In this document: positions 9,002 through 17,935 of the stretch, in pieces | Position numbering within the stretch: position 1 is the first letter of the stretch | Layout of the letters: each line of letters starts with the position of its first letter | DNA from: Alphaproteobacteria bacterium | Lineage (GTDB): Bacteria; Pseudomonadota; Alphaproteobacteria; Acetobacterales; Acetobacteraceae | NCBI GenBank assembly: GCA_026400795.1 | Contig: JAPLOJ010000239.1 | Span: 1-32,081, forward strand | DNA length: 32,081 bases | Direction of reading: 5' to 3' | Position numbers and translations under genes: made by a program | Notes under the pieces: model-generated | Told to the model about the DNA's origin: nothing | The model's database searches: none | The model's input: the letters and a program-made list of their open reading frames with translations, nothing else

Positions 9002-9772
9002 ATGCAATTCAACAGCGGCGATTGGCGGATTGATGTTCTGATCCAGGGCTACCCGGGCAAATCCACGCAGCATGGGGGCCTGGGCTGGAGCACGGTGGCG
9101 CTGCTGCGCGGCCATGGTCGTATCGTGGTGCTGGATGGCGGCGGCTATGGCATGCGCAAGCCGCTGGTCGAAGCGCTCGCCAAGCAGGGCGTGAAGCTTT
9201 CCGATGTGACGGATTTGCTGGTCAGCCATTTGCATCATGATCATGTGGTGAATTGGCCCATGTTCCGCGATGCGCGGATTCATGTTGGGCGCAAGGAATT
9301 GGCGTGGGCGCTTGGCGTGGGATGGGGTGAGACTGCCGTGCCGGAACACGCGGTTGAAGCGCTCAGCCGTTGGCCGACCATGCAATTGATGGATGATGGG
9401 CAGGAAGTGCTGCCTGGCATCACGGCGCATCTTTCGGCGGGCCATACGCCTGGGCATTTGCTGTTCCTGATTGAAGGCGCGCCGCAGACGGTGGTGCTGT
9501 TGCAGGATGCGGTGAAGAACCGCGTGGAGCTGATCACGCGCACCACCGACATGACCTATGACGCTGCTGTCAGCCGCGCGACGATTGAAATGGTGTGGGA
9601 GATTTGCCGCACCCATCCCGGATGCGTGCTGATCCCCGGGCATGATGTGCCGGTGATGGTGGAAAATGGCTTGCCGCGTGCGCTTTCCAGTCATAGCGCC
9701 GGCATACGTTCCTGGTTCGGCAAGGATTTGCAGGATACGACGATGTTTTCTCTGGCGCCGACTTCACCTTGA
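9002..9772 (+). CDS. MBL-fold metallohydrolase (lactonase/glyoxalase-like)
   Basis: A 256-aa cytosolic hydrolase. The metal ligands of the metallo-beta-lactamase fold are all visible: HxHxDH at residues 76-81, His148 in GHTPGH, Asp169 in LLQDA and His214 in IPGHD. This gives a two-metal site, as in N-acylhomoserine lactonases and related enzymes. The N-terminal strand VVLDGGGYGMRKPLVEAL is typical of the lactonase-like branch. The ATG at 9002 is chosen because of a GGAAGGAA ribosome site about 8 bases upstream and because translation upstream of it overlaps the YhdP-like gene. The carboxymuconolactone decarboxylase-like gene follows after 28 bases, so the pair may act in one catabolic step series. 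The substrate is unknown; quorum quenching is possible but not shown. Confidence 0.88.
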   Translation: MQFNSGDWRIDVLIQGYPGKSTQHGGLGWSTVALLRGHGRIVVLDGGGYGMRKPLVEALAKQGVKLSDVTDLLVSHLHHDHVVNWPMFRDARIHVGRKELAWALGVGWGETAVPEHAVEALSRWPTMQLMDDGQEVLPGITAHLSAGHTPGHLLFLIEGAPQTVVLLQDAVKNRVELITRTTDMTYDAAVSRATIEMVWEICRTHPGCVLIPGHDVPVMVENGLPRALSSHSAGIRSWFGKDLQDTTMFSLAPTSP

Positions 9773-9800
9773 ATACGGCATCACCCGAAAGGATAGAATA

Positions 9801-10196
9801 ATGGATCAGCAAGAAGCCCATGATGCACTACGCGAAGAAGGCCGCGCTGTGATGCATGAAGTGCTGGGCCGCGCCTATATGGAAAAGCGCGATGCCGGCA
9901 CCAATCCCTTCAACGCGGCAGTGCGCCGGCTTTCCGAGGAATTCGCCTATGCCACGCTATGGCAAAGGCCGGGGCTTGATCGGCGCGAACGCAGCCTGAT
10001 CACGCTTGCGATGATTTGCGCGCTCAATCGCCCGCATGAACTGCGCATCCATCTGGTGGCAGCGCTGAATAATGGCTGCACGGCTGAGGAAATCTCAGAA
10101 ATCTTCACGCATTCCGTTGCCTATTGCGGCTTTCCCGCAGCGATTGATGCGCTGCGTGTTGCGGAAGAAGTGCTGAAGGAACAGGGCAAGCTTTGA
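9801..10196 (+). CDS. Carboxymuconolactone decarboxylase (CMD) family protein
   Basis: A 131-aa all-helical protein with the PcaC-like core: ERSLITLAMICALNRPHELRIHL (about 56-78), the NNGCTAEEISEIFTHSVAYCGFPAAIDAL block, and a final amphipathic helix. Cysteines are present, but not as the CxxC pair of AhpD-type peroxidases, so a decarboxylase/lactone type is more likely than a peroxidase. PcaC converts 4-carboxymuconolactone to beta-ketoadipate enol-lactone, but no other protocatechuate gene is here, so the exact substrate is open. The ATG at 9801 is preceded by AAAGGATAG. It lies 28 bases after the MBL hydrolase and is probably cotranscribed with it. Confidence 0.88.
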   Translation: MDQQEAHDALREEGRAVMHEVLGRAYMEKRDAGTNPFNAAVRRLSEEFAYATLWQRPGLDRRERSLITLAMICALNRPHELRIHLVAALNNGCTAEEISEIFTHSVAYCGFPAAIDALRVAEEVLKEQGKL

Positions 10197-10221
10197 ACAT
10201 GAGCGGCGGCGATGGTGTGAT

Positions 10222-11211
10222 TTAATCCGCGGTCGCGCCGGCATCCTTCACAATTTCGGCCCAGATCGGCATTTCCGCCTGCACGAAACGGCCAAAGGCT
10301 TCTGGGCTTTCACTCGTCAAGGCTTGCAGCCCTTCCTGTGCCAAGCGCGCCTGCACGGCTTGTTGCGCCAGCACCGCACGAAAGGCAGTGAAAAGCCGAT
10401 CGCGAATGGGGTTGGGCAAACGCGCCGCGGTCCAAACACCCCACCAGCCGGTGATATCCAGCGCGGGCAGGCCGGCGGCTTCACTGCCCAGCACATCGGG
10501 AATAGCGGGGGAGGGAAGGCGGGTGCTGAGCGACAGCGCCTTCAAGGTGCCCGCGCGGATTTGCGGCAGCGCCACGGGCGGCGTGCCGACCAGGATTTGC
10601 ACATCCCCCGCCAGCACAGCTTGCAGGGAAGGCGCGCCACCGCGGAAGGGAACATGGGTGATATCCTCACCCGTTACCTTGGCAAGCTTGGCGCCGACCA
10701 AATGGCTTGGCGTGCCAATGCCCGGCGTGGCGTAATTCCAGCGCCCCGGTTGGGCGCGCATGCGCGCGGCAAGTTCCGCCAAATTATTGATCCCGGCATC
10801 GGCGCGTACGGCAATGATCAGCGGCAAATCGCTGATCCGCGTAATGGGCGTGAAATCATTGATGGGATCAAAGGGCAGGCGGCGATAAAGGGCCGGGTTC
10901 ACCGAATGGGTGAAATTGCCGCCAAGCAGGATGGTATAGCCATCTGGCTCGCTCCGCGCGACATGTTCGGCGGCGATATTGGAACCAGCACCTGGGCGGT
11001 TATCCACGAGGATGGTCGCACCACCCAATTCGCGGGCGAGGGGTTCGCTCAGGGTGCGCGCCAGGAAATCGCCTGAGCCACCAGGCGGAAAGCCAACCAC
11101 GAGCCGAATGGGCCGCCCGGCGGGCCAGGCAGCGCCGGACTGCGCGGCGGCCTGTTGCGATGCGGCTGCCAGCGCGAAGGGCGCGGCGAGGAGGTTTCTA
11201 CGGTGGATCAT
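10222..11211 (-). CDS. TctC/Bug-family substrate-binding protein
   Basis: A 329-aa secreted binding protein. The signal peptide runs to about residue 24, with an Ala-rich core ending in QAAAQS. Bug landmarks are RLVVGFPPGGSGDFLAR, ILVDNRPGAGSNIAAEHVA and DGYTILLGGNFTH, followed by the domain-2 GTPSHLVGAKL and FRGGAPSLQAVLAGD segments. An AGGAGG lies 7 bases before the ATG, so the start is secure. It faces the lipoprotein gene across a 147-base divergent gap and converges on the CMD gene. No transporter membrane subunit is nearby. Sequence alone does not give the ligand. Confidence 0.92.
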   Translation of the reverse strand: MIHRRNLLAAPFALAAASQQAAAQSGAAWPAGRPIRLVVGFPPGGSGDFLARTLSEPLARELGGATILVDNRPGAGSNIAAEHVARSEPDGYTILLGGNFTHSVNPALYRRLPFDPINDFTPITRISDLPLIIAVRADAGINNLAELAARMRAQPGRWNYATPGIGTPSHLVGAKLAKVTGEDITHVPFRGGAPSLQAVLAGDVQILVGTPPVALPQIRAGTLKALSLSTRLPSPAIPDVLGSEAAGLPALDITGWWGVWTAARLPNPIRDRLFTAFRAVLAQQAVQARLAQEGLQALTSESPEAFGRFVQAEMPIWAEIVKDAGATAD

Positions 11212-11358
11212 TAATTCCTCCTGTTGTAGTTTTGATGGGCCTTTAGGGAAGGCTCAGACCATGATTGGAAGGTTGAGGCGAGTCCAATGAGAATAAAATT
11301 GTTGCATCTTCCTGAAAATTCTTCAATGTCCTTTCAGCCGATTTTCTGGAGGGTTTGT

Positions 11359-11772
11359 ATGTTTTCCCGTGTGCGACTTTCACTAGCATTATTGCTGATT
11401 TCAGCTTTACCGGGCTGCTCTGCGGTGATGCATGCAAGCCGTCCCGATCCCGTCGATATCAATAAATTTGTGATAGGACAGAGTAGAGTATCAGTGCTGG
11501 CAGAACTAGGTACTCCGCGCGCTACAACACCAGATGGCGACAAGTCCTGCGACATTTACAGGCTCTACACGCGTGGCCCCGGCCCGGCGTTGAAAGGGGC
11601 TATCGTTGCCAGTCAGATTGTTGCGGGTGTGCTTACCTTGGGATTGTCCGAAATCGTCCTCACGCCCGTGGAGGCTGCTACCAAAGCAACGCCCCGGACT
11701 GTCCTTTTTTGTTACGGGTCAGATAACAAGTTGGCAGGGGTGGTGGAAGCGCAAGAGGCTGTGCATGGCTAA
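11359..11772 (+). CDS. Predicted lipoprotein, possibly BamE/OmlA-like fold
   Basis: A 137-aa protein from the ATG at 11359, chosen because GGAGGG lies just upstream and because it gives a clean lipoprotein signal: Arg-containing start, hydrophobic core LALLLISAL and a Cys20 in LPGC. Pro at -2 is not the commonest lipobox residue. The mature part begins with VDINKFVIGQSRVSVLAELGTPRA, which resembles the start of SmpA/BamE folds, where a similar G-x-S-x-x-x-V-x-x-x-LG-x-P pattern is common. The second half has a hydrophobic stretch around AIVASQIVAGVLTLGLSEIVL and two cysteines. Codon use is less GC-rich than in the neighbours, suggesting acquisition or low expression. Function is not known. 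Confidence 0.72.
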   Translation: MFSRVRLSLALLLISALPGCSAVMHASRPDPVDINKFVIGQSRVSVLAELGTPRATTPDGDKSCDIYRLYTRGPGPALKGAIVASQIVAGVLTLGLSEIVLTPVEAATKATPRTVLFCYGSDNKLAGVVEAQEAVHG

Positions 11773-11861
11773 GCGATTTAAGCCTTAGTCGGGGTTTTTC
11801 CCAATCCAGTTAGGTTTTCGCCTCGATCGGCTGGCGGGGATCGGCAAAAAGATCAATACCC

Positions 11862-12290
11862 TCAACTTGCCCCCAACCGCTTCCAAACCCCATCCGCATG
11901 GGCAATCAACTTATCGCCCGCGGTCAGCCGCCCGCGCACGAACACGATGGAGCGCGTCACGCGCATCACCTCGCCCTCCGCCACCAGGAAATCCCCCTGT
12001 TTGGCGCCGGAGATGAAATGCACATTCAACTGAATGGTGACATTCGGCCCGCGGTCAGAGGCTTCCCAGACGGTATGCCCAAGCGTTTGGTCCAAAAAGG
12101 TGGAGATCATGCCACCATGGACAATGCCGTGGATATTGCTGTGCTTTTCTTCCACCAGCAGCCCATGCAGGCGCTTGCCGTCCACGGTTTTGTGCCAGAA
12201 GGGGCCAACTAAAGCGGGGAAGCCATCCTCATGCCAGACGAAATCCGTCCAGCCATCGGCGGCGGGGTCATATTGGGTCTTCGCGTTCAT
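11862..12290 (-). CDS. PaaI-family hotdog-fold thioesterase
   Basis: A 142-aa single hotdog-domain protein. The HGG of the catalytic loop lies at residues 58-60 and is followed by Met and Asp67 in FLDQTLG, the usual acid residue on the hotdog helix. Later strands, including VTIQLNVHFISGAKQGD and GRLTAGDKLIAHADGVW, are typical of PaaI/4HBT thioesterases, which hydrolyse acyl-CoA or aromatic acyl-CoA esters in the cytosol. The gene is divergent from the GST gene (80-base gap). The substrate cannot be inferred. Confidence 0.88.
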   Translation of the reverse strand: MNAKTQYDPAADGWTDFVWHEDGFPALVGPFWHKTVDGKRLHGLLVEEKHSNIHGIVHGGMISTFLDQTLGHTVWEASDRGPNVTIQLNVHFISGAKQGDFLVAEGEVMRVTRSIVFVRGRLTAGDKLIAHADGVWKRLGAS

Positions 12291-12370
12291 GGGCGGGGGT
12301 GTAACCCAAAGCCGCCAGGGGTGAAATGCCGGGCCTCGTCAGATGGGGCATGACGGGTTAGCCTAACCCC

Positions 12371-12985
12371 ATGCAGCTTTTTCATTCCGCCGGCTCCCCC
12401 TATGCCCGTATCGCCCGCATGGCGGTGCTGGAACTTGCCCTTGAAGGGCGCATTCCCTTTGTGGAAACCACGCTGCGGGATCCCGCCTCCACCCTACTGC
12501 CGCATAACCCTGTGGGGCGTGTGCCTTCACTGGTATTGGCGGATGGCACCACGGTCACGGAAACCACGCCCATCCTGATGGTGCTGGATAGCCTCGTTGC
12601 GCCCGACAAGCGCCTGTTGGGTGATGGCGCGGATGGCTGGAAGCGGCTTGCCGCTTATGGCCGCGTTCTTGGCATGTTGGATGGCATCGCGGTCTGGAAC
12701 CGCGAATTGCGCCGGCCGGTATCCGAAAGATCACCCGGCGTTATTGCTTTGGAAGAAACCCGCGCCGCGCGCATCGCCGCCGCACTGCAAGATGATGTCG
12801 CGCGTGGCACCTATGCCGCGCCTGATGCCGGCTTCCTCGCTCTGCTCGCGGTACTTGGCTATTGCGAAAGGCGCCACCGCGTTTGGGCCTGGCGTGATGC
12901 CTTGCCGGGCCTGGCCGCCTGGTTTGACCGCGCGTCAGACCGCCCATCCTTCGCCGCCACCATGCCGCCGGTGAGTGGCATCTGA
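12371..12985 (+). CDS. Glutathione S-transferase family protein
   Basis: A 204-aa cytosolic protein with a thioredoxin-like N-terminal domain and a helical C-terminal domain. The active-site region is SAGSPYARIARMA (6-18), where Ser in place of Tyr or Cys suggests a Ser-type GST. GRVPSLVLADG (49-59) holds the conserved cis-Pro52, and ETT (64-66) is the glutathione gamma-glutamyl site. The C-terminal domain ends with the DALPGLAAWFDRASDRPSFA helix common to bacterial GSTs. The start is the ATG at 12371; no strong ribosome site is visible. The next small gene begins at or just before its stop. Substrate unknown. Confidence 0.88.
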   Translation: MQLFHSAGSPYARIARMAVLELALEGRIPFVETTLRDPASTLLPHNPVGRVPSLVLADGTTVTETTPILMVLDSLVAPDKRLLGDGADGWKRLAAYGRVLGMLDGIAVWNRELRRPVSERSPGVIALEETRAARIAAALQDDVARGTYAAPDAGFLALLAVLGYCERRHRVWAWRDALPGLAAWFDRASDRPSFAATMPPVSGI

Positions 12986-12986
12986 C

Positions 12987-13208
12987 ATGCTCCCACCAGC
13001 CCCCCGCCATAATGGCGGCCCACCGCTGGATGAAGAAGAAGATATCAACGCATCCTGGCGCGCCTGGAATTGGCGCCGTGCCCATAAGCGCGCCTGGAAG
13101 ACCCCGCCGCGCGAGATTGCGCTAAGGCGCCTGGCGCGCGCTGAGGAACTCGGCATCACCTATAAGGAGTATACGCTCGAGATTCTGGAGCGCGGCAAGT
13201 ATCTTTAG
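12987..13208 (+). CDS. Small conserved alphaproteobacterial protein (RHNGGPPL motif)
   Basis: A 73-aa basic protein from the ATG at 12987; an in-frame GTG at 12975 overlapping the GST stop would add four residues. It opens with PRHNGGPPLDEEE, a motif I recognise from small uncharacterised alphaproteobacterial proteins. A Trp- and Arg-rich middle follows (WRAWNWRRAHKRAWKTP), then a helix ending LGITYKEYTLEILERGKYL. No enzymatic residues or membrane segment can be seen. It follows GST directly and converges on the DUF296 gene with overlapping stops (13205-13208). The function is unknown; the charge pattern would fit nucleic acid or protein binding, but that is a guess. Confidence 0.68.
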   Translation: MLPPAPRHNGGPPLDEEEDINASWRAWNWRRAHKRAWKTPPREIALRRLARAEELGITYKEYTLEILERGKYL

Positions 13209-14044
13209 TTCGGCGTCAGCACCGCTTCCAGCGTCATCAGCACGGGATTATCGCCGGGGGTCAGCACCCCCGCGCTCAACTGCCCGGTCAAATCCACCAT
13301 CGCCACATCTAGCCGTGTGGCCCCTGGGCGGATCACGCCATCGCGGATCAGCATTTCGGTTGCGAAATTATCCACCGGCGGCGCATTGTCATAGCGCGCG
13401 CCGATGATGCTGCCGACACCGCCATGCAGCCGCGCTGCAGCAAAGCCAGCGCCCGCCGTCGCCGCTTCAAGTGCTGCGGTAATGTCCTGGTTCGGGCAAA
13501 GCCGGATCGCGATGCCATTGGCGCTGCCCGCACGCGGCGGCGTGGTGGCGACCGGGGTGAAAAGCTTGAACCCGGTCTCCGCATCCTGGAGGGCTTCAAA
13601 CCGCGCGCCGGAAATCAGCACACCCGTGGCACGGATCGGGACGGCGATGATGGTCTCATCAGGCAGCATATGGCCACCACCTGGCCGTCCATAGGCTTCG
13701 GTCCAGAAGCCATGGCAGTGAAAGAAGGGCGCGCCGTCACGAAAGCCGACCGTGATGGAAGCGATATCCAGCCGCGTCGCACCTGCGGGGCGAAAGGTGT
13801 CGCTATAATAAGCCGCATGGGATGGGTCAGGCGCGAGCGCCGGGATCACATAAGCAAAAGGCCCAAGCGCGCCGCCTGAAAGCGTGAGGCAGCCACCCTC
13901 CGCCCCATGCGCCCGCGCCAGATCATGCAGTGCCGTCAGCAGACTGGTGCCGCGTGGCAATTCTACATCAACCGCCTGGGCACGCACCGGATGGGCGATG
14001 ATGCGCTCAGGCCCCGCAGGCCCCGGTTGCTGGATATGGCGCAT
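13205..14044 (-). CDS. Tandem PPC/DUF296-domain protein
   Basis: A 279-aa protein that seems to hold two copies of the PPC (plants and prokaryotes conserved, DUF296) fold. In copy one the region around residues 92-138 carries the HxH (109-111) and the GGGH (122-125) typical of prokaryotic PPC proteins, which often bind metal and form trimers. Copy two (about 165-279) contains LHGGVGSIIGAR and ends with VAMVDLTGQLSAGVLTPGDN, but lacks the HxH. Plant relatives bind AT-rich DNA; the role of bacterial ones is poorly known. The product is soluble. It lies downstream of usg on the same strand (45-base gap) and may be cotranscribed. Its stop overlaps the convergent small gene by 4 bases. Confidence 0.75.
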   Translation of the reverse strand: MRHIQQPGPAGPERIIAHPVRAQAVDVELPRGTSLLTALHDLARAHGAEGGCLTLSGGALGPFAYVIPALAPDPSHAAYYSDTFRPAGATRLDIASITVGFRDGAPFFHCHGFWTEAYGRPGGGHMLPDETIIAVPIRATGVLISGARFEALQDAETGFKLFTPVATTPPRAGSANGIAIRLCPNQDITAALEAATAGAGFAAARLHGGVGSIIGARYDNAPPVDNFATEMLIRDGVIRPGATRLDVAMVDLTGQLSAGVLTPGDNPVLMTLEAVLTPN

Positions 14045-14089
14045 GGCTTGGCTGCCCCGCTTTCACTGATGGCCCAGTGTCGAGGGGTT

Positions 14090-14371
14090 TCAGTGCAAGG
14101 TAAACACCCCATTCGCATACCGAAGCTCCGCTGGCCGCGTCAGCGCGGCGGAAGCCACCCGCACGGAATGCAAAGGCCCATCAATTTCGCGCTGCCAAAA
14201 GGCCAGGAAGCGGTCCAATTCCGGGAAATCCGGCGCACGGTCCAGCTTCTGCCAGATGAAGCTTTGCAGCACATGCGGGTGATCGGGCAGATGATAGACC
14301 AATTCGGCCGTGGTCAGCCGCCAATCCGGCATACGTACCACGCTTTCCAACCCCTGAAACTTATGGCTCAT
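14090..14371 (-). CDS. usg: Usg family protein
   Basis: A 93-aa protein. Starting at the ATG at 14371, with AGGAAAG a few bases upstream, gives the family length; the longer in-frame reading to 14485 has no ribosome site and enters the groES control region. Conserved Usg blocks are RLTTAELVYHLPDHPHVLQ (18-36), SFIWQKLDRAPDFPELDRFL (37-56) and FWQREIDGPLHSVRVA (58-73). Usg is an alphaproteobacterial family of unknown function, first noted near trp genes, so no activity is claimed. It is divergent from groES across 282 bases that hold the heat-shock regulatory sites. Confidence 0.85.
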   Translation of the reverse strand: MSHKFQGLESVVRMPDWRLTTAELVYHLPDHPHVLQSFIWQKLDRAPDFPELDRFLAFWQREIDGPLHSVRVASAALTRPAELRYANGVFTLH

Positions 14372-14486
14372 GGTCTTTCCTGTGGCCTCCTTCAGCCGCT
14401 GCCGGCGGCGCAAGCCACCCGGGCCTTCGGCAAGCTTGCCATGACGACTCCGGGGTTTTGCAAGAAAATTATTTGATATCAACATA

Positions 14487-14513
14487 TTGGCACTAGCATT
14501 CCCCGAGTGCTGC
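14487..14513. promoter_or_regulatory. Upstream CIRCE-like palindrome (second HrcA site?)
   Basis: TTGGCACTA, nine bases, then GAGTGCTGC. Each half matches the CIRCE half-site (TTAGCACTC / GAGTGCTAA) at 7 of 9 positions, with exactly the standard 9-base spacer. It lies 38 bases upstream of the better CIRCE and just upstream of the possible -35. It may be a second HrcA site or a decayed copy. Confidence 0.5.
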
Positions 14514-14519
14514 CAAACG

Positions 14520-14549
14520 CTTGACGCGCCGCGCCGCGCGGCCTAAGTC
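14520..14549 (+). promoter_or_regulatory. Putative groESL promoter (RpoH-type or sigma-70-like)
   Basis: CTTGAC begins at 14520 and CCTAAGT lies at 14542-14548, a layout close to alphaproteobacterial RpoH promoters (CTTG, 17-18 bases, CYTATNT). Read as sigma-70, TTGACG at 14521-14526 is good but the -10 TAAGTC is poor. Either way the start of transcription would fall inside the CIRCE at 14551-14577, so HrcA could block initiation. Unproven by sequence alone. Confidence 0.5.
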
Positions 14550-14550
14550 G

Positions 14551-14577
14551 CTGGCACTCCTCTGGGGGGAGTGCTAA
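14551..14577. promoter_or_regulatory. CIRCE operator (HrcA binding site) of groESL
   Basis: CTGGCACTC, nine bases, then GAGTGCTAA: the right half is a perfect CIRCE half-site and the left half matches 7 of 9, with the standard 9-base loop. It sits 76 bases before groES and just after the candidate promoter, the usual place for HrcA repression that is relieved on heat shock. hrcA itself is not in the window. Confidence 0.9.
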
Positions 14578-14653
14578 CGGTCGGGGTGCTTCGGCAACCG
14601 GTCAGGCTTCCCAGAGCGAGCCGTCATCAACCCGAGGCTCAGGAGAGGATCTT

Positions 14654-14944
14654 ATGACCTTTCGTCCCCTACATGACCGCGTTCTGGTTCGCCGCGTTAC
14701 CGCGGAAGAAAAGAGCGCTGGTGGTATCATCATCCCCGACACCGCGAAGGAAAAGCCGCAAGAAGGCGAAGTCGTCGCCGTCGGCTCCGGCACCTTGAAC
14801 GAAAAGGGCGATCTTCGTCCGCTCGACGTCAAGGCTGGCGATCGCATCCTTTTCGGCAAGTGGTCCGGCACCGAAGTGAAGCTGAATGGCGAGGAGCTCC
14901 TGATCATGAAGGAATCCGACGTCATGGGCATCCTGACCGCCTGA
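14654..14944 (+). CDS. groES: Co-chaperonin GroES (Hsp10)
   Basis: A 96-aa co-chaperonin that caps the GroEL ring. It has the conserved start [13 protein letters not shown], the mobile loop around [11 protein letters not shown]-like residues ([14 protein letters not shown], 20-33), and the C-terminal [16 protein letters not shown]. An AGGAGAG ribosome site precedes the ATG at 14654. Control is probably by HrcA through the CIRCE at 14551-14577, perhaps with RpoH. groEL follows after 41 bases in the same operon. Confidence 0.97.
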   Translation: MTFRPLHDRVLVRRVTAEEKSAGGIIIPDTAKEKPQEGEVVAVGSGTLNEKGDLRPLDVKAGDRILFGKWSGTEVKLNGEELLIMKESDVMGILTA

Positions 14945-14970
14945 TCGCCGATTTTCCAAATAAAACCTGA

Positions 14971-16631
<1,661 letters not shown>

Positions 16632-16657
16632 TCCATCGCGACCTGCGCGAAAAATGG

Positions 16658-16686
16658 GGGCGGCCCTGCGGGGCCGCCCTTTTTTT
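16658..16686 (+). terminator. Rho-independent terminator of groESL
   Basis: A perfect 9-bp GC stem (GGGCGGCCC / GGGCCGCCC) with a 4-base loop is followed at once by seven T residues, 27 bases after the groEL stop. This is a strong intrinsic terminator for the plus strand. Confidence 0.95.
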
Positions 16687-16784
16687 ATTGGGGTCTTGAG
16701 GGACAAAAATAGGCAAAAGCGTAAAAATAAGGCAATTCATCTGCGCCTTTATTGGGCAAAGTCAGACCTTCTCTGCTTCGCTTC

Positions 16785-17918
16785 ATGGCATGGAAGTTGC
16801 CTGCTCCTGATCATCTTCGGGAGGTTACAACCCTGTCTCAATCTGCCCAGCGCTTGACCTCGCAGCAATTGCTGCTGAACGGGATCGTTCACAGCTATGG
16901 CAATGCGCGTGCCGTTGATGATGTGACGTTGGAAGTGAAAGCCGGCGAGCTGGTCGCGCTGCTCGGCCCTTCTGGCTGCGGCAAGACGACGCTGCTGCGT
17001 ATCGTCGCGGGCTTTATTCGTCAGGCTTCCGGGCAGGTGGTAATTGGTGATCGCGCCGTGGATGATCTGCCGCCCAATCTGCGCGAAGTCGGCATTGTCT
17101 TTCAGAATTACGCGCTATTCCCGCACATGACGGTGGCCGAGAATATCGCCTATGGCCTGGTGGCCCGCGGTGTGGGCAAGGCAGAACAGCGCGCGCGCGT
17201 GGCTGAAATGCTCGCCACCGTGCGCATGGAAGGCTTTGCGGATCGCAAGCCCAGGCAGTTATCGGGCGGGCAGCAGCAGCGGATCGCGCTGGCGCGTGCC
17301 TTGGCCGTGCAGCCGCGCATCCTGTTGCTGGATGAACCCTTCGCCGCACTGGATAAGAATTTACGGCTGGATATGCAGATCGAAATCAAGCGCCTGCAAC
17401 GCCAATTCGGCCTGACTGCCATTCTGGTCACGCATGACCAGGAAGAAGCCATGTCCATCGCTGATCGCATCGCCGTGATGAATGGCGGCAGGATCGAGCA
17501 ATTGGGCACGCCGGTTGCGATTTACGACGAACCGGCGACGCCCTTCGTCAATAGCTTCATCGGGTCGTCGAATATCCTTGATGGTATTGTCGCGGATGGT
17601 GGGATTAGGCTTTCGGTTGGCGCGGTGCTGCCCTGCAATGCGCCTAACCGGCCGCAAGGTAAGCCGGTGCAGGTTTCCATCCGCCCCGAACAATTGATGC
17701 TGGTGCGCGAAGCCGCGCCGGATCGCTTTCCGGTGACGCTGACGCTCAGCCTGCCGATTGGTGGGCAGTTGATCCATGATGTCGCGGCTAGCAATGGCAC
17801 CACGCTCAAAATCGCGACCGCGCGGCATCCCGGCGATACCTCATCCTTGCCTGGCATTTGGCATTGCGCGCTGACGCCTGAAGCGCGGCCTTCGATCTTT
17901 CCCCTATCCACCCAGTAA
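16785..17918 (+). CDS. ABC transporter ATP-binding protein, polyamine/PotA-like
   Basis: A 377-aa ATPase of the importer at 16785-20609. From the ATG at 16785: Walker A GPSGCGKTT (61-69), Q-loop VFQNYALFPHMTV (105-117), ABC signature LSGGQQQR (159-166), Walker B ILLLDEP (179-185) and the switch His217 in VTHD. The C-terminal 120 residues (NSFIGSSNILDGIV onward) look like the regulatory TOBE domain of PotA/FbpC-type ATPases. The start is uncertain: the ATG at 16785 has no ribosome site, while a GGGAGG at 16819-16824 stands 8 bases before an in-frame CTG at 16833, which would give a 361-aa protein starting just before the fold. Four genes follow the usual ATPase, binding protein, permease, permease order. 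Confidence 0.92.
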   Translation: MAWKLPAPDHLREVTTLSQSAQRLTSQQLLLNGIVHSYGNARAVDDVTLEVKAGELVALLGPSGCGKTTLLRIVAGFIRQASGQVVIGDRAVDDLPPNLREVGIVFQNYALFPHMTVAENIAYGLVARGVGKAEQRARVAEMLATVRMEGFADRKPRQLSGGQQQRIALARALAVQPRILLLDEPFAALDKNLRLDMQIEIKRLQRQFGLTAILVTHDQEEAMSIADRIAVMNGGRIEQLGTPVAIYDEPATPFVNSFIGSSNILDGIVADGGIRLSVGAVLPCNAPNRPQGKPVQVSIRPEQLMLVREAAPDRFPVTLTLSLPIGGQLIHDVAASNGTTLKIATARHPGDTSSLPGIWHCALTPEARPSIFPLSTQ

Positions 17919-17935
17919 ACCCCAGGAGAATTCCC

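Noticed and set aside
9002-10196. A quorum-quenching or protocatechuate operon
   Set aside because: The MBL hydrolase and CMD protein would fit either, but no luxI/luxR or other pca gene is present, so I kept general names.
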